This document shows positions 34,788 to 47,038 of a stretch of 64,000 nucleotides of DNA, one piece after another. Numbering within the stretch: the stretch's first letter is position 1; every line of letters starts with the position of its first letter. This stretch comes from Taenia hydatigena (lineage: Eukaryota; Platyhelminthes; Cestoda; Cyclophyllidea; Taeniidae), in the NCBI GenBank assembly GCA_036345935.2, contig JADWOT020001565.1, positions 186,001 to 250,000 on the forward strand. Reading direction: 5' to 3'. The notes beneath the pieces were generated by a model. The model made no database searches and was not told the DNA's origin. It saw only the letters and a list, made by a program, of their open reading frames with translations. A program made the position numbers and the translations under genes.

Positions 34788-35587
34788 GGTTCAACACTTG
34801 CTGTTTATTACAAACGGTATTCCGATAAATTTCGTGGACCTCATTAGGCAGAGAGGAAGCTTCTTTGGTACATAGCTCCTTCATCATCACTCCTGATGCG
34901 TCGAAGTGCTTTATAATAAATAGCAAGACCACGGCTAAATAAATGAAAGTGTGTGAATCGCCAATGTTTCATCTCATCGGCTGACCTAAACGAGATTCGC
35001 AACTCCCATCAGCACAGCTGCGACATCTCGATTGAATAGGGGAGACGAAGTAAGACGATGCATTGTGTGAGGACAACCACCACATCGAACTCGTCACGTT
35101 TCACAGCCGAGTTGCGATGTCCTCATGATTGCCTCTACTTCGACAAACATCCCGTAGTGACTCTGGTACAAACAGTTAATAGACACGGCAACGAAATCTC
35201 CTCTCACAAAACAACATCCGACCGTACAGCTTTCAAGACCTTGTTTGAAGATCCACTTTTACAATCGAGTAAGTTGTTGATCGCTACATTACACTTCTAC
35301 GGGGACTGAATTGGGAAGAGGTGAATGTACAATTTGGTGGTACAAACAGTTGCGCTGCGATGCAGACTTTATTTGAAAATTGTCTGAGCAGCTGAGTTTA
35401 CCTACCTTAGTCTTATCAATGCCAATATTCCTCCACTCGCAAATGCCATCTGACCGGCCGTTCTCAACAACTGCACAGCTTCTCCCAACAGATTGCTGAC
35501 TACATTTGAAAGTGCACAACCTTCTCTCAAGACTGTGTTCGCCTATGGACTCCGCCTTCTCCTTCTTCTACCAGTCTTTCATTCAAC

Positions 35588-37925
35588 CTGGATGATCAAG
35601 TGCTTAAGACGTTGCTTTGTGCAACAAATGGTTCCATCCGAGAGCCTGACTAGATGTCGCCTACTATGCTCACAACACCCCACCTCCTCGAAGGCCAATG
35701 CTGACTTGCTCCCATGATTAGGAAGAAATCCAACAACCCTCTCGTTCATTCAAATCTCACGGCTGAAACAAGTCTCTCCTACAACACAACTCTAGCCCCA
35801 CTACTGCTCATTTAACCCTGCTATTCACTACCACTTCTTCATTCCTCCTAATCGAAACATGACGTCCACTTTAAGAAGGATGTCATTTTCGGCTACGCAC
35901 ACCCACACAAGGTTAATCAAACGGCACAGCTACCTTCTCGCCACAACTGAGGCATTGGTGGATACCTCGCACAGATCGGAATCACAGTGTAACTGATCCA
36001 CTCACTAACGCCACACAAAGCATTTCACAATTAATCCCAAGGGATGATATCGTCACAAGTCTTTCCCAAAGACGAACAAAGCCATGATGGAAGAGCAGAG
36101 TAGGTATCGACGACGTGGAGTAGGCTGTGGCATTACACTCACACCCAGATGGTCATTTTACTAGAGGAATTGCAGAGGCGTATGCAGTCTTGAGTGCTCC
36201 CGTAAACACAGTGTCGAGTTAAGCCAACAACTAGTGCATTACAGAACAACGCGTTTAATCATTTACAAACACAGAATCCTTCGTTTTACATGAGGATTGG
36301 CCTAACGCATTTGCAATTTGTTAGACGAGGAAAATGGACGTGAGGGCGACAAATGCGGTAAGCTTGCATGACACTGACGGTAGTAGAGGCGTGATTGACA
36401 CAGAGATCGCGGAGCGTGTGAACGTTAGTCGCGAGAGCAGTGGGAAGGAGAGTAATGCCAAGACCGACGCTCATACGTGTGGAGGTGTTGGGTGGCCTCA
36501 CAATGCATGCCTTCAATTCATTGTCCTCCAACTCAAACAAGACATCGCAGCTGAGCTGGTGAGTCATGGGCCACGGTCAGGTCAGATGCTGACTCAGACC
36601 ACGATTCCCCAAACAAAGGCTCAACCATTTCCGTCCTCATGCCAGGGCTGTTTAATTTAAGGCCTAAAAAGTAACCAAATTGCCTCCCATTTTGACGCTG
36701 CTAGCTCACTGCACCTGTTAGCATAATTGAGGAGTTGCAAACTGAGGCTGCTTCACTCTTGCACAATTAGGCTCTTTGATACTCGGGCTGCGGTGGTGGC
36801 CGAATCCTCTCATTTCGCCAAACCCTCTGATTGTGACAATGCAGCTTCGTACAACGCTGTCGTCACGGTACAACCTGATTTAGTTCTTCCAAAAGGGTTC
36901 ATATTGCTTTCCCTATTAACCGCTACTCCAATAACGGAGGCAGAATGTCTGTCCGCGTAACAACAAGGATGAGGACATTGTCATCTAGACATGAAACGTC
37001 CCGACATCAAAGTGGTGGTTGACGTCAAAAATCCACCTCCTCACCCTGTTCTCCCCGTACATAAACCAGGTTATGAGGCTGCACGGATTGGTTTGCAAAC
37101 GAAGTCCAACGCAGCTGACCAGATGGAGGATTCGGATGACTCATCGCCCGGATATCTCAGGATTTATATTACTCACGTTCATTTCACAATCGTCAGCAAG
37201 TGTTGATCGAGCAAATTCCACCTTCACCATGTCACGTGAGTATGAGCCAATGAGCCAACGTGACTGAAATGTGAGTAGTGCGACGCCGCAGCATCTCTCT
37301 TGGTGGCAGTGCTTCATGCTACTTGAGCATGCACATGTCGCCTTTTGACCCTTCGTTTAGTTCTCTTGCCCATTTCCTGACTCCTCACAGTGTTGTTCAG
37401 TAGGAACAAGACTGCATCCCAAACATCCCAAATAAAGTGAAATGACCAAAAGAAGGGTGATTGGTGCAGAGTTGCTGGTCCCACGCCTCTAACGTGGTGG
37501 ATGAGGAGGTCCCACGACAGTCGTGCCCAATGCCAAATGCCGATGAGGCGAAATCACCAACAGATGCGGTGATGACTGCATGAGCATTCTCAGTTGACAC
37601 TAAGTGCACGTCTCACGTCATCGCGAAGATGCGCATTAGGAAAAGCATTCGTGCCAAGGACAGAGCAAGTAAGGCTTGCGAGATTGCACAGCGCCTCAAT
37701 AGTAAGCAGATCTCCGCATTCCCGAGACAGTGGCAGTCTACCGATTGAAGCCTTGGGACAGGATTAGACTAAGGTATGCATGATGAGGTGGATGTGGTCG
37801 TTGGTCTGCATAGACTCAGTAAATCGTTGGCTATGAATGCGCTCACTTGGTAAGTGCATGGTGGGATTTCAACGATTCTAGTAGAATAGTAGAGATGGCC
37901 ACAATTTTGTGTGTTTCATGCTTTA
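35588..37925. other. upstream region of right gene from the spacer boundary
   Basis: Mirror of 30906-33243 with only scattered single-base differences (for example one Ala/Pro change in the 36334-36660 frame). No gene recognised. Confidence 0.45.
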
Positions 37926-37953
37926 CACGCCAAATGGCGTGACACATCACGTG
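37926..37953. promoter_or_regulatory. inverted repeat and E-box upstream of right gene
   Basis: CACGCCA-AA-TGGCGTG at 37926-37941 and CACGTG at 37948-37953, the exact mirror of the left-gene elements, about 170-200 bases upstream of the TATA box. Confidence 0.4.
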
Positions 37954-38040
37954 TTTCATAGTACGTGGCAAATCGTCACGTTGTAAGGCCGCTCGCAGTA
38001 AAGGGGGGAAGGGGTGGAAGGTGAGGACACCATGACTGAC

Positions 38041-38063
38041 GGATGGACGGATGGATGGATGGG
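38041..38063. repeat. (GGAT)n microsatellite in the promoter region
   Basis: Mirror of the (ATCC)n run at 30768-30790, unchanged in length, which is notable for a repeat type that usually changes fast. Confidence 0.7.
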
Positions 38064-38120
38064 AGGGGGGCGAGCGAGGCGTGACATGACGAGGGAACCA
38101 ATGGTCACCTTTCACATGGG

Positions 38121-38130
38121 TGTATAAAAT
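38121..38130 (+). promoter_or_regulatory. TATA box, right gene
   Basis: TGTATAAAAT, whose TATA starts 44 bases before ATG 38166. One base differs from the left copy (AAAAT instead of AAAAA). Confidence 0.75.
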
Positions 38131-38165
38131 GACGCAGCATAGTTGAGGAGCATCATATTGTCGCG

Positions 38166-39944
38166 ATGCGGCTGGCTGTTGTTGTGGTAGTTGCGCTGGT
38201 CTGCCTCACAGTTGGTGGTTTTGGTTACCCAAAATTACCACAATTACCGTCGTTGTGTGGTGGTGGTGGTGGACACACCGTCCTTTCGCAGAAGGCCATG
38301 CAGGAGGCAAGGGACAGTGGCGCCGTCAGCAAGCAAGGCTGCTACGCTGCCAACCGTGACCACTGGCGCGCATGCAAGCACGGCAAATGCCATCCATCAG
38401 GGTGGAGGAGGAGGAGTTGTGCTTCGAGTGGACTGTGCAGTGATTTGGGTGCCGAATGGGTCAAAGTGGGTGAGGTACGGGGAGATGATGCTCTAGCGCT
38501 GATCAAGTTCATGCAAGACAACAATGTGCCAATGCGCGCGTTGCCGAACGGGGAGCAGGAGTATTCCCTTGCAAGGAGCAGCGTGTATGACCCCGTGACT
38601 GGTCATGTTGAGCACATCATTTATCCTCCTCCGGTGCAGTCGCAGCCCCCATCCCCACTCCATTCCACTTTAGTATACACTGTGGATCCAGCTCTTCTCC
38701 AATCAATGCTGCTCAATATGCCCAACTTGCGTCAACTCCTCATGTCAGTGGATCCTGCACTGCTGCAATCTGCTCTGGTGTACGTGCCGGGATTCGGCGC
38801 TTACGCCGCCAGCATGGACCCTTACGCTCTACAAGCTATGGTTTCATGGATGCCAAACATCCACGATGTGGTGGCAAGCATGGATCCTGCACTTCTTCAA
38901 TCCATCGTCGCCAGCGTGCCAAACATCGACAGCATCTTGTTCGGTGTCGAGCCTCACGTGGGTGGTGATGGTGATGGTGGTGGTAATGGTGAGATGCCTC
39001 ATGCGCACAGCCAGAAGTGTGTTGGCAGGAAGTGCGATGCTGTGAAGCAACGGTCTGTGGCTAAGACATCAAAGCCTGCCATGACTACCACCACCACCAC
39101 CACCACTACTCCTGCTACCACTGCTACTACGACGCCAATAACTGCTGCTACTACTTCGGCGCCTACCTCCACCACTGCGGAGCCCACTACCGCGACAACG
39201 TCAGAGCCTTCTACTCTCGAGTACAATACACTCCAATTCATAGCCATCAATTACATTTATGACATTTTGTCCACTCTGCCAAATATTTCGCCTCGCTTTG
39301 CCAATGTCTTGTTAACCTTGGATCCACGCTTCGTTCAGTACGTAGTGGAGAACCATCAGAACCTGTCAGCTCTTCTGACCAACATGGAGGCGAGCACCCT
39401 TCACTACGTCGCTCAGCATGTGCCCAAATTTGGTGCACTCCTCTGCCATCTGCCCTCAACCACATTGAAGGAGGTCTTCCACAAGCTCTCCAACATTGAC
39501 GAATTCATGAGGGGCATGGATGCCGAGGTGGTGAAAGCTCTTGTGGCCAAAGTGCCCTCGCTCGCGAAGTATGCACCTGCAGCAGCAATGACGACTGCAG
39601 CGCCAGTGGCCAATGCAACGGAGGAGCAGGAGGTGGAGGTGGAGCATCCTGCAGACGATGAGGAGAAGGAGGTGGAGGCAATTCCACTTGGCAGGCTCAT
39701 ATTCACAGACGAGGAGCTAGAATTGGTGCGCGCCAAAATACCCCTCATTGATGAGGTGATTCGCATCTCGGATGCACATGAAGTCGTCGAAGCGCTCGAT
39801 ATGGCGCCAAACATCGCGAAAACCCTGATCAATTTGGACTCCACGAAGCTGGACAAGATTAATTCGCGTCTCTCCAATGACATCATGCCACTCAATCTAC
39901 TGGTCGATACTGCGCGTTCGAACCCCCTTGTAGACATTGCGTGA
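38166..39944 (+). CDS. secreted 22-residue-repeat protein, right copy (592 aa)
   Basis: Near-identical twin of the left gene, in divergent orientation. Two protein differences are visible: residue 7 is Val instead of Met inside the signal peptide, and one Val-Glu pair of the acidic stretch (near 501) is reduced by one codon through a 3-base in-frame deletion (EEKEVEA instead of EEKVEVEA). All domains are kept: signal peptide, six-cysteine region, first repeat block (38682-38945), Thr-rich linker (39084-39215), second block (39252-39581), acidic stretch and C-terminal repeats. Preserved frame, promoter and start argue that both copies can be expressed. Function unknown; an extracellular structural or host- or mate-interface role would be speculation. 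No AATAAA was found close downstream of either copy. Confidence 0.92.
   Translation: MRLAVVVVVALVCLTVGGFGYPKLPQLPSLCGGGGGHTVLSQKAMQEARDSGAVSKQGCYAANRDHWRACKHGKCHPSGWRRRSCASSGLCSDLGAEWVKVGEVRGDDALALIKFMQDNNVPMRALPNGEQEYSLARSSVYDPVTGHVEHIIYPPPVQSQPPSPLHSTLVYTVDPALLQSMLLNMPNLRQLLMSVDPALLQSALVYVPGFGAYAASMDPYALQAMVSWMPNIHDVVASMDPALLQSIVASVPNIDSILFGVEPHVGGDGDGGGNGEMPHAHSQKCVGRKCDAVKQRSVAKTSKPAMTTTTTTTTTPATTATTTPITAATTSAPTSTTAEPTTATTSEPSTLEYNTLQFIAINYIYDILSTLPNISPRFANVLLTLDPRFVQYVVENHQNLSALLTNMEASTLHYVAQHVPKFGALLCHLPSTTLKEVFHKLSNIDEFMRGMDAEVVKALVAKVPSLAKYAPAAAMTTAAPVANATEEQEVEVEHPADDEEKEVEAIPLGRLIFTDEELELVRAKIPLIDEVIRISDAHEVVEALDMAPNIAKTLINLDSTKLDKINSRLSNDIMPLNLLVDTARSNPLVDIA
38682..38945 (+). repeat. 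first 22-residue repeat block (right gene)
   Basis: Four 66-base units encoding residues 173-260, the same as in the left gene. Confidence 0.9.
39252..39581 (+). repeat. second 22-residue repeat block (right gene)
   Basis: Same five diverged units as in the left gene, encoding residues 363-472. Confidence 0.8.
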
Positions 39945-42900
39945 ATGCGATGCTACTGTTGGCACAACAGTTGTTCGTTAGTAGTCTATTCCCTTCTGCA
40001 GAAGGACCCTCTTCGATGTTTACTACAAATGTTCTCTGTGTGACTGCAGTTCTCACTTGATGTTTGATGGGGAAGTGGAGTAGTCATTCGAAGGCAGAAT
40101 AGATAGATGAATATGTGGAGTGCTTAGCTCAAAATTTTACTAGAGGAAGACTTGACGTCAATTGGGTGGAAAGGGTTGGTTTTACGCACTGCCACTAGTC
40201 AGTGCTGGCAGTCGGTTGGGGCATGGCATCGTGGTGGCGGATTGGATTGTGGCGGCGTTAGTGAATCAGTTACACTGCAAAGTAGATCTTTGTAAGGCGT
40301 CGAACCAGCACGCCATGGTGGCACTTTGTTATCCAGCAACAATTCTATGGTGCACAAGCATCAAGAAACATGTCCAGCAGGTCAATTTTGAACGGTGTTT
40401 CCTCACAGGAATGTATATAGCCACTATTATCAAAACCGTCATGCTTTATCTTCGTTTCACTACTTACTGCTCCAGACACCCATCCACTGACAGATCACTA
40501 ACGAATGGGTAGTCGAGGCTTACAATCGAGCAATGACTCTTCCCATGACTTTCAGCTCGAAAAGCCGCCTACTCCGAATCGACATTGCTGACCGATTTCA
40601 CTGAATCATGAACAAAATCATCGCATGTGACGAGTGCCTCGTAAGGACCTGCAATCCTATTCTGGTCAGTGGGGCTGCAATCACGACCGATTGATCCAGC
40701 TCAAATGCGATGCGGTGCGTTCGGGAGAGAACAGATGGCTGCTACCACGCCAAAACTATACTTACTATTGATGAGTCCTCAAAATGCAATCAACTACGGA
40801 AGTGGGCAGTGGAGGATGGTCTTGCCTGACCCTCTGCTTAAACGAAAGCGCCGCCCTTTACCCTTGTTGATACTTGGACGATCGCATGTCAATACTCGTC
40901 ACTCTACTCGCACGTCATGATGCGCATACAATGTCTCTGACGACTCAATATAGCCAGCCTCACAGCCGAATTAACCTGAGGAAGTTGAAAACAACAGTGC
41001 GAAAATGAGATGGTTTGTGTCTGATCATCATTCATTGTCACTTCATGGCACATTGGGGCACTGCATTGTCGGTTAAGTTATGAATTAATGGAAACAGTGT
41101 TGGATTAGCAAGAGGGTGGATTTGGTTGGTGCTGATCAAAGAGTTATTGTAGGGCGTAGCGTGATGCAACCCCCATGTCAAGCCTCAGTGTGTGTCAAAG
41201 CTCTGTGAATGTTACGACACGGTCGATGACCCATGGCTTATGACTCATCCGAGGGTTCTGTTGCATCAGCTAGTCTCTTGGTAATGCGAAACCATCGGTC
41301 CAGCGTCGAACGCTTAGTGCAGTGTCTAGCCAAGGAAGCGAGAAAAAGCGTTGCATGAGGACGACCACTAATCAAACTCTGGACTTTCCTCCACTAAGCA
41401 GCAATGTTCTAGTGCTGTTGTCGTATCAGCAGTTTTGAAACATGATAAATTAAACTCCTATGGATCCTTAGCAGTGGTGAGTCCCAGATCAACTCTAAAA
41501 TAGGCAACATTTACCCCAAATAGCAGACTTGTGACATCCTCTACCTATTTATTCGCCTGAATTGTCCACATTCTCTAGTGTGAACCCGTAGTTTGATCAA
41601 TGCTTAAATAACGCTTCCTGTAAACACAGGAGTTCAGATGTTCCTTTGCAGTGATAAGGTCTCCAAAATACTCTCTTTCGTGTTAGATCCATACGCTAGA
41701 CAAAACGACGTTGAGATGGGTGCTAACCGGCAAGTGTTGCTGCGTTGAGAGATATAGCCTGTCACCACGACCTACCGATTGGGAAGGCAGAAGAACGCCA
41801 ACACCAAACCACGCTGGTTAATTCGATTTGAGCATAACTTGGTCATGAAAATGCGCTACCAGTCTTCAACTCGTCCTCCGAGTTCTCGCGCAGTCATATA
41901 TGCTGCCAAGTGAGTGTCGTAGCGTTCGAAGTGCATTCCATGCGACGCTGTGACAGTCAAGACTTCTTGCACTTACAACATTATAGGCACATACTCTAAT
42001 CGTGATGATGCATTCTTTCAAGTGTCCATGAACTCCAACCCGGAATCTATTGCTTGAGCATTGAATGAATGCTTTGTGTGCGTCAAGAGCCTCCCATCCA
42101 CCAAGCGTAAATAGCTTTGTGCAGAATCGTGTGCCTGTTAGCAGGTCTTCCATAAACACATCGGAAGGGGTCCACTTGCTCACCAAACTGTAGGAAATTC
42201 GACAGTCCCTAGGTAGCAGTCCATCTGGAATGGCGCCACTTTCTGCTACCCACTCATCATTGGTCTCGATCGCACAACAACAGCAGTCTACACTTTAGCG
42301 TTGCGACGCAGTTCATTTGAGGATTCGTCATCACATGCACTCGCACACCTCCATCCACGTGACGCGCAATCGCACTAGCGCACAAGTTAGGTTTCCCCTT
42401 CCTCCTTTTCACATATGTGCATCAATGCCAGCCAACTGACAGACTGACATGCTGCGGTACGTAACGCAGACTCACTCGATCATCACTTGCTTCCAACTAA
42501 AGTGGCATTTATAGCACACCAATCGTGCAAATATTCCGCCACACCATCTGCTCTGAACGCGATTCGCGGCCCATCAGATCACCTGCCACACCTTGATTGA
42601 GTAGAGAAGGAGGTGAGACGACGACCACCACTTCCAACTCGTCACTTCACGTCTACCTCCATGCTTGCACAATCCTCACTGCTCACCTATTTAAGTCTTG
42701 TTGAATCTGGCTGACATTTGCACTTCCGTTTCCAATGCATGGAGGTGATGATCTCATAGTTCGAGTTGTTGGTCCATTTTAACCGCTGTCGCATTATGGG
42801 GACAAGCTGTCGTAGACGCTGCGAAAATCGCAGGTCGATGGTCTGCACTGCTTGATGGGGTGACATCTACACCAACAGCTATCATGCATTGGTCCGAGTT

Positions 42901-45754
42901 TTGGCATTGGTTATGCTTCACTTTGCATTCCAATTTCCACATCCATCGCCTTATTCTCTCACCAATGTGGACATAACGCCGCCTCGTATACTACTGAAAA
43001 ATTCTCCCACCACATCTCTCTACAGTTCGACCATGGCACTTTCACAACAGATTGCTCTGATAAGTTGAAACTGTGTGCTTTTTGCCGAATACAAAGGAAA
43101 ATATAGCGCGGTCTGAGAAATTGGACTACCATCGCAGATGACATTCTCATCTCTCACACAGGCTCTACTTAGCAGCTCTTATATACAACTGAGTTGTCAT
43201 AGCAACCCATCTCCCGTTCGCCAGTCTACACACCAACAAGACGATCCCCATTGGTCGAATGGAGGATTTGTGGTCAGCAATCAGTACGACACAGCGCATA
43301 GCTCCGAATTTCTGACCTCGGGAGAGTCACCGCCGTTTTCGCGATAAGGAAGTATGGCTACAGATGTGAAAGTATGCCATTGTGCTGGATGAATGGACAA
43401 ATGCATTTTCTGACAACTCGCTTTACTTTATTTACAATGATCTTGAGATTCATTACTGACAAAACACTGGCATTGTCACCTCCCATTGGATTTCCTCTTT
43501 TGTTCAACACTTCCACAGATTATCGTCAGATGAATGTATCTCTCCTCCCTCTCTGATTTGTGCAGCGAGGAGTAGAGTTGATGATAACGACTTAAAATGC
43601 TGAGGGTTGAGAGTTACAGTCAAACACTCACGTTGGTAGCAAGGCAGTGTTCGGGAATACAAACACACATTTAAAGCTCTGCATACTGCTTATGCACTAG
43701 ATCCGTGGCCGCCTCTACACAGGTACTCGGAGTACCTGAGTTGCTTACTTTAAGCATTGCCATTGAACACGTGAAATCGCGGAAAGTGCCACTTTGAAGG
43801 GATAGGCATTTGCTACGCACTTTGTTTTAGCTTTCCTCCGATGATTTTATTTTCTTGTAGTAGCCGCATTCAACTGAATTAAGGCTGAATGCCTGGAAAG
43901 TTGTTGGTTCTAACCCTCAGATAAATTGAACGGCCCATTAGCTGCTCTAATACCCCAGCTTTTACTCAACGTTCCAAATCCTGTACATCTTAGTGGCCAC
44001 ATAGTTTGCCTGAGCCACCGCCTTGCAACCCTCGATGCATAGACACTGAGGTAAACGCCACAGCCAAAGCAGAAGTGCCGCGGTCACTTCATGAACAGAA
44101 CCGTAGCAACAATTTACCCGCAAATGCGTCTCGTACGGTGATTCAATGCATTGCCCATCGATGTGAGCACCGAGAAGCATCTTCACTCTGCGGTCTGGTC
44201 GTCGAGTCAGACTATCACGCTTTCAACTCTAACGCTCGCTATGCATGTATGCTCTTTCCAAGCACTTTGTTGCATTATGGCCTTCGGGTGGACATCGAGG
44301 AGTCCTCTGCTCCCATTACTTGAGCTGGAGTGTGGCCACTCAATGCCGATTTGATGTGCGACCGGTGGGACCACATTTACGAATCCTAGCAGGGTCTTAG
44401 TACCAAATGTGTCGTAAACATAGGCAGGCAAGATTCCTTTCCTTTACTTAGTGTCTTGACCTAGTGATTGGTTTGGAGTGCTTTCAGCCTACAGACGGAG
44501 TTGTTTCGGCCAAAATGACACTTGGCCGGCAACTAACTTGCAACTTCTAAAATCCGGAGCACTTCCTTGTTTTGATGGTTGCACCAAACTTATTTGTTGC
44601 TGCCAATTAGTTTCTTGTATCACAAATATCCTAAGGAGTTAGGATTAGCCTTCGGAGAAAGGTGCACACCACACAATTAGGCAACCACAATGAACGAGCC
44701 AGCGAGTGATAGAGACGTTTTTAGAAAAAGAGTTCTTCAAGGACAATATCAAAGCCTGGTTCTGATTCAATGCAATGACTATGCAGATTTTGCTTAAAAC
44801 TTACAGAAATGGGACTACGCACTGTCGTGAGTTCCACAAGTGCAACCACATTTCCAGCAAGGGTAGCACTAACTGCAATGTACAAAATTCACTTTCGTCT
44901 CATTGAGAGCTTGCTCATATTGCACTGTTGACTGCATAAACAACATGATTAATAATAAAGGCTAGTTTAAGTGCAAAGCTAATGAACAGGGCTGCTGCAA
45001 TGTTAACTCTCACTAGTCGTGTTGACACGGGGTTGAATGATAGGAGGGAGACTTGTTCCCACCCTCTTGGAGTAGAAATTGCTGATTAATTGCCCAATTA
45101 GTGAGTTGGCTGATAAGTTTAACAAAAAAAATAAAAATAGCAGCTGGTTCGACTTCTGGAAAGAACATTCAGATGGTAGTAACATCCCTTCTCCTTTTAA
45201 ACGGTGACTTTATGGCACCGGTAGTGGCGGACTTGACAGACTCACTCAATATCGCCTCTTGCCGAGGCGTTGCAAATGATGTCTGAGTCAAAAGCAAAAA
45301 ATCGCTGATAGTGGGATAAACTTACATAACTCTTTGTTAGCTGCAGGTGATAATCTCTGTCACCCAGAAATTGAACGGCTTCAATGACGCAGAGTTAAGA
45401 GATCGTAATGCCGGAACAGTCGAGGAAGGAGCGGAAATGTGTTTTAATTCCTCCTGAAAGACCCGTAATTATTCGCCTTGATAGCTTTGTGGTGTTCGCG
45501 TGGTCCTTGGAGAAGAGACAGAAGCAAAAACGCATCGATCTGCCTTCAACCCGCTGAGTTTATTTTACTCCGTTGCAGAAGGGATAAGTTGCGGTTGCTC
45601 CGCTTCGTCGTCGTCAGGATAAGGCTAGTTTATTTGGACGAGCATTGACGACCTGCGTGTGTGTAGGGGCAAGTGGAAAGACTGATTGCACTACCATTTG
45701 TATTGAATAGCATCAAAATGCGGCTGCTACGTGTTCGTGATGGATCCAGAATTT
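39945..45754. other. arm interval downstream of right gene, no gene recognised
   Basis: Mirror of 23001-28883. A 38-base gap relative to the left arm lies near 40003, where GAAGGACCCTC is followed directly by TTCGATGTTTAC. A small cluster of differences occurs near 43450-43475 (GACAAAACACTGGC against the left arm's version). Otherwise near-identical and without a convincing gene. Confidence 0.5.
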
Positions 45755-46555
45755 TATTGTAGGAATCGCCAATTGACGATTTGACGGCAGCGAAATGTAG
45801 CATGGCGGTGGGCAAACAGTAGGATTACATTGTTTAACAATAAACAAATAGCGAAGCTTGTTCTTTTGCTTCTTCACCATTAATTTTAGCGCAGCCTTCT
45901 CATAAGGGTCACCCCTCCCTAATCTGCCCCTGTCTGTCCTCTATCCAAACGCTTTAAAGCAACAACTTGTAATCATAAACGTTGTTATAATTAATGCTAA
46001 TATTGACAGAACTAGATCACAAGCATGCAGCAGGGACGAGCCTTGGCGTCCAAGTCCAAATCCTTGTTCTACAAAGGGTCAGTGTCTTCATTTGCGCCTG
46101 ATGGGCGTTAATGTTTCACCGTGACTCTCGACCCTCAGTGGACTTGCATTTTCGCCTCTACTGGCTCCATCAAACCAAAAAAGACAGATTTAAGGGATGT
46201 CTCCCACATCAATCCAAAGGGCCAGGTAAGCCGGACATCCACTTCAGCTCACCGTACCTTGTATCCAGCTCTGTTACTGTGCAAATTTAAACGCTTTCTT
46301 CGTGGTAGGGGTGATATTGCAGCAGTTCGCTAAGTCGTTTTTACTCACAAGAAATGCAGCACTCTTCACTAGGTCTGCAACTGTGATTGCGTCTAAAGTT
46401 GCGCAGTGCACCTTTACTGGTATTTGTCAACAAACTGGCAATTCAGTTGGAGAATCCTCTCTTCGTGCCATTTAGCATATCACTAGAAATTTTGCGCAGA
46501 ATATGAATGGTCTCTGTCCACATGACGACGCAGGTTCATGGCGATGGATCCGCCT
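45755..46555 (+). repeat. family C plus D, right-arm copy
   Basis: Mirror of 22200-23000. The frame 46121-46333 differs from its partner at several codons near the end (KRFLRGRGDIAAV against KRLFRGRSDIATV), a local rise in divergence within otherwise very similar sequence. Confidence 0.6.
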
Positions 46556-47038
46556 ACTTTACCTTACGATGGTGATTCAACCAGAGGAAGGGGTAAAAAA
46601 GAATGTGCGACTTAACACAACCTAGAATCGCTTCATTGCTGTAAGAAGAGGAGTAAAGAAGACGCAAGAGTAAGCTGATGCCTCCAACGATGGTTCCGTT
46701 TTGTCATTGCCCAGTCATTCTTGATGCAAGATAGACCTTCGTTTGTTGTCTTGCCGTAAGCAACCATCCCATAAAAGAGAGTTGTCGCTTGTTTTGATAA
46801 CATAAAATTTGTAACAAAGCCCACTTGAAAGTGGAACAAACATAGCAAATGATGGATGAGTGACAAAAGTAGGGCTGTTGAACTATGCAGTACTCAAGCC
46901 ATGAACTAGTAACCATCGATTGGGGAAATAAATGCTCACAACCGTATTCATTACTGTCAAGTCTATTTTCTTTTTGGCATCCTAACAATTGCTACCTCAA
47001 ATGGATGTATTACCAATGAACGTCGAGCGTTAGAGATC
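46556..47038. other. arm interval, nothing recognised
   Basis: Overlapping minus-strand frames (46633-46866 and 46704-46988), identical to their left mirrors, without recognisable content. Confidence 0.4.

Larger units (their letters stand above)
33244..35587. other. central spacer of the palindrome
   Basis: About 2.34 kb with no mirror partner. It holds an (AC)n tract, a (GACT)n tract and a 144-codon frame. A fragment at about 34985-35110 (GCGATTCGC-like start, GATTGAATAGGGGAGACGAAG, then CCACATCGAACTCGTCACG) is a diverged paralogue of arm sequence 42555-42660, so the spacer is partly built from arm-like material. Confidence 0.75.
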
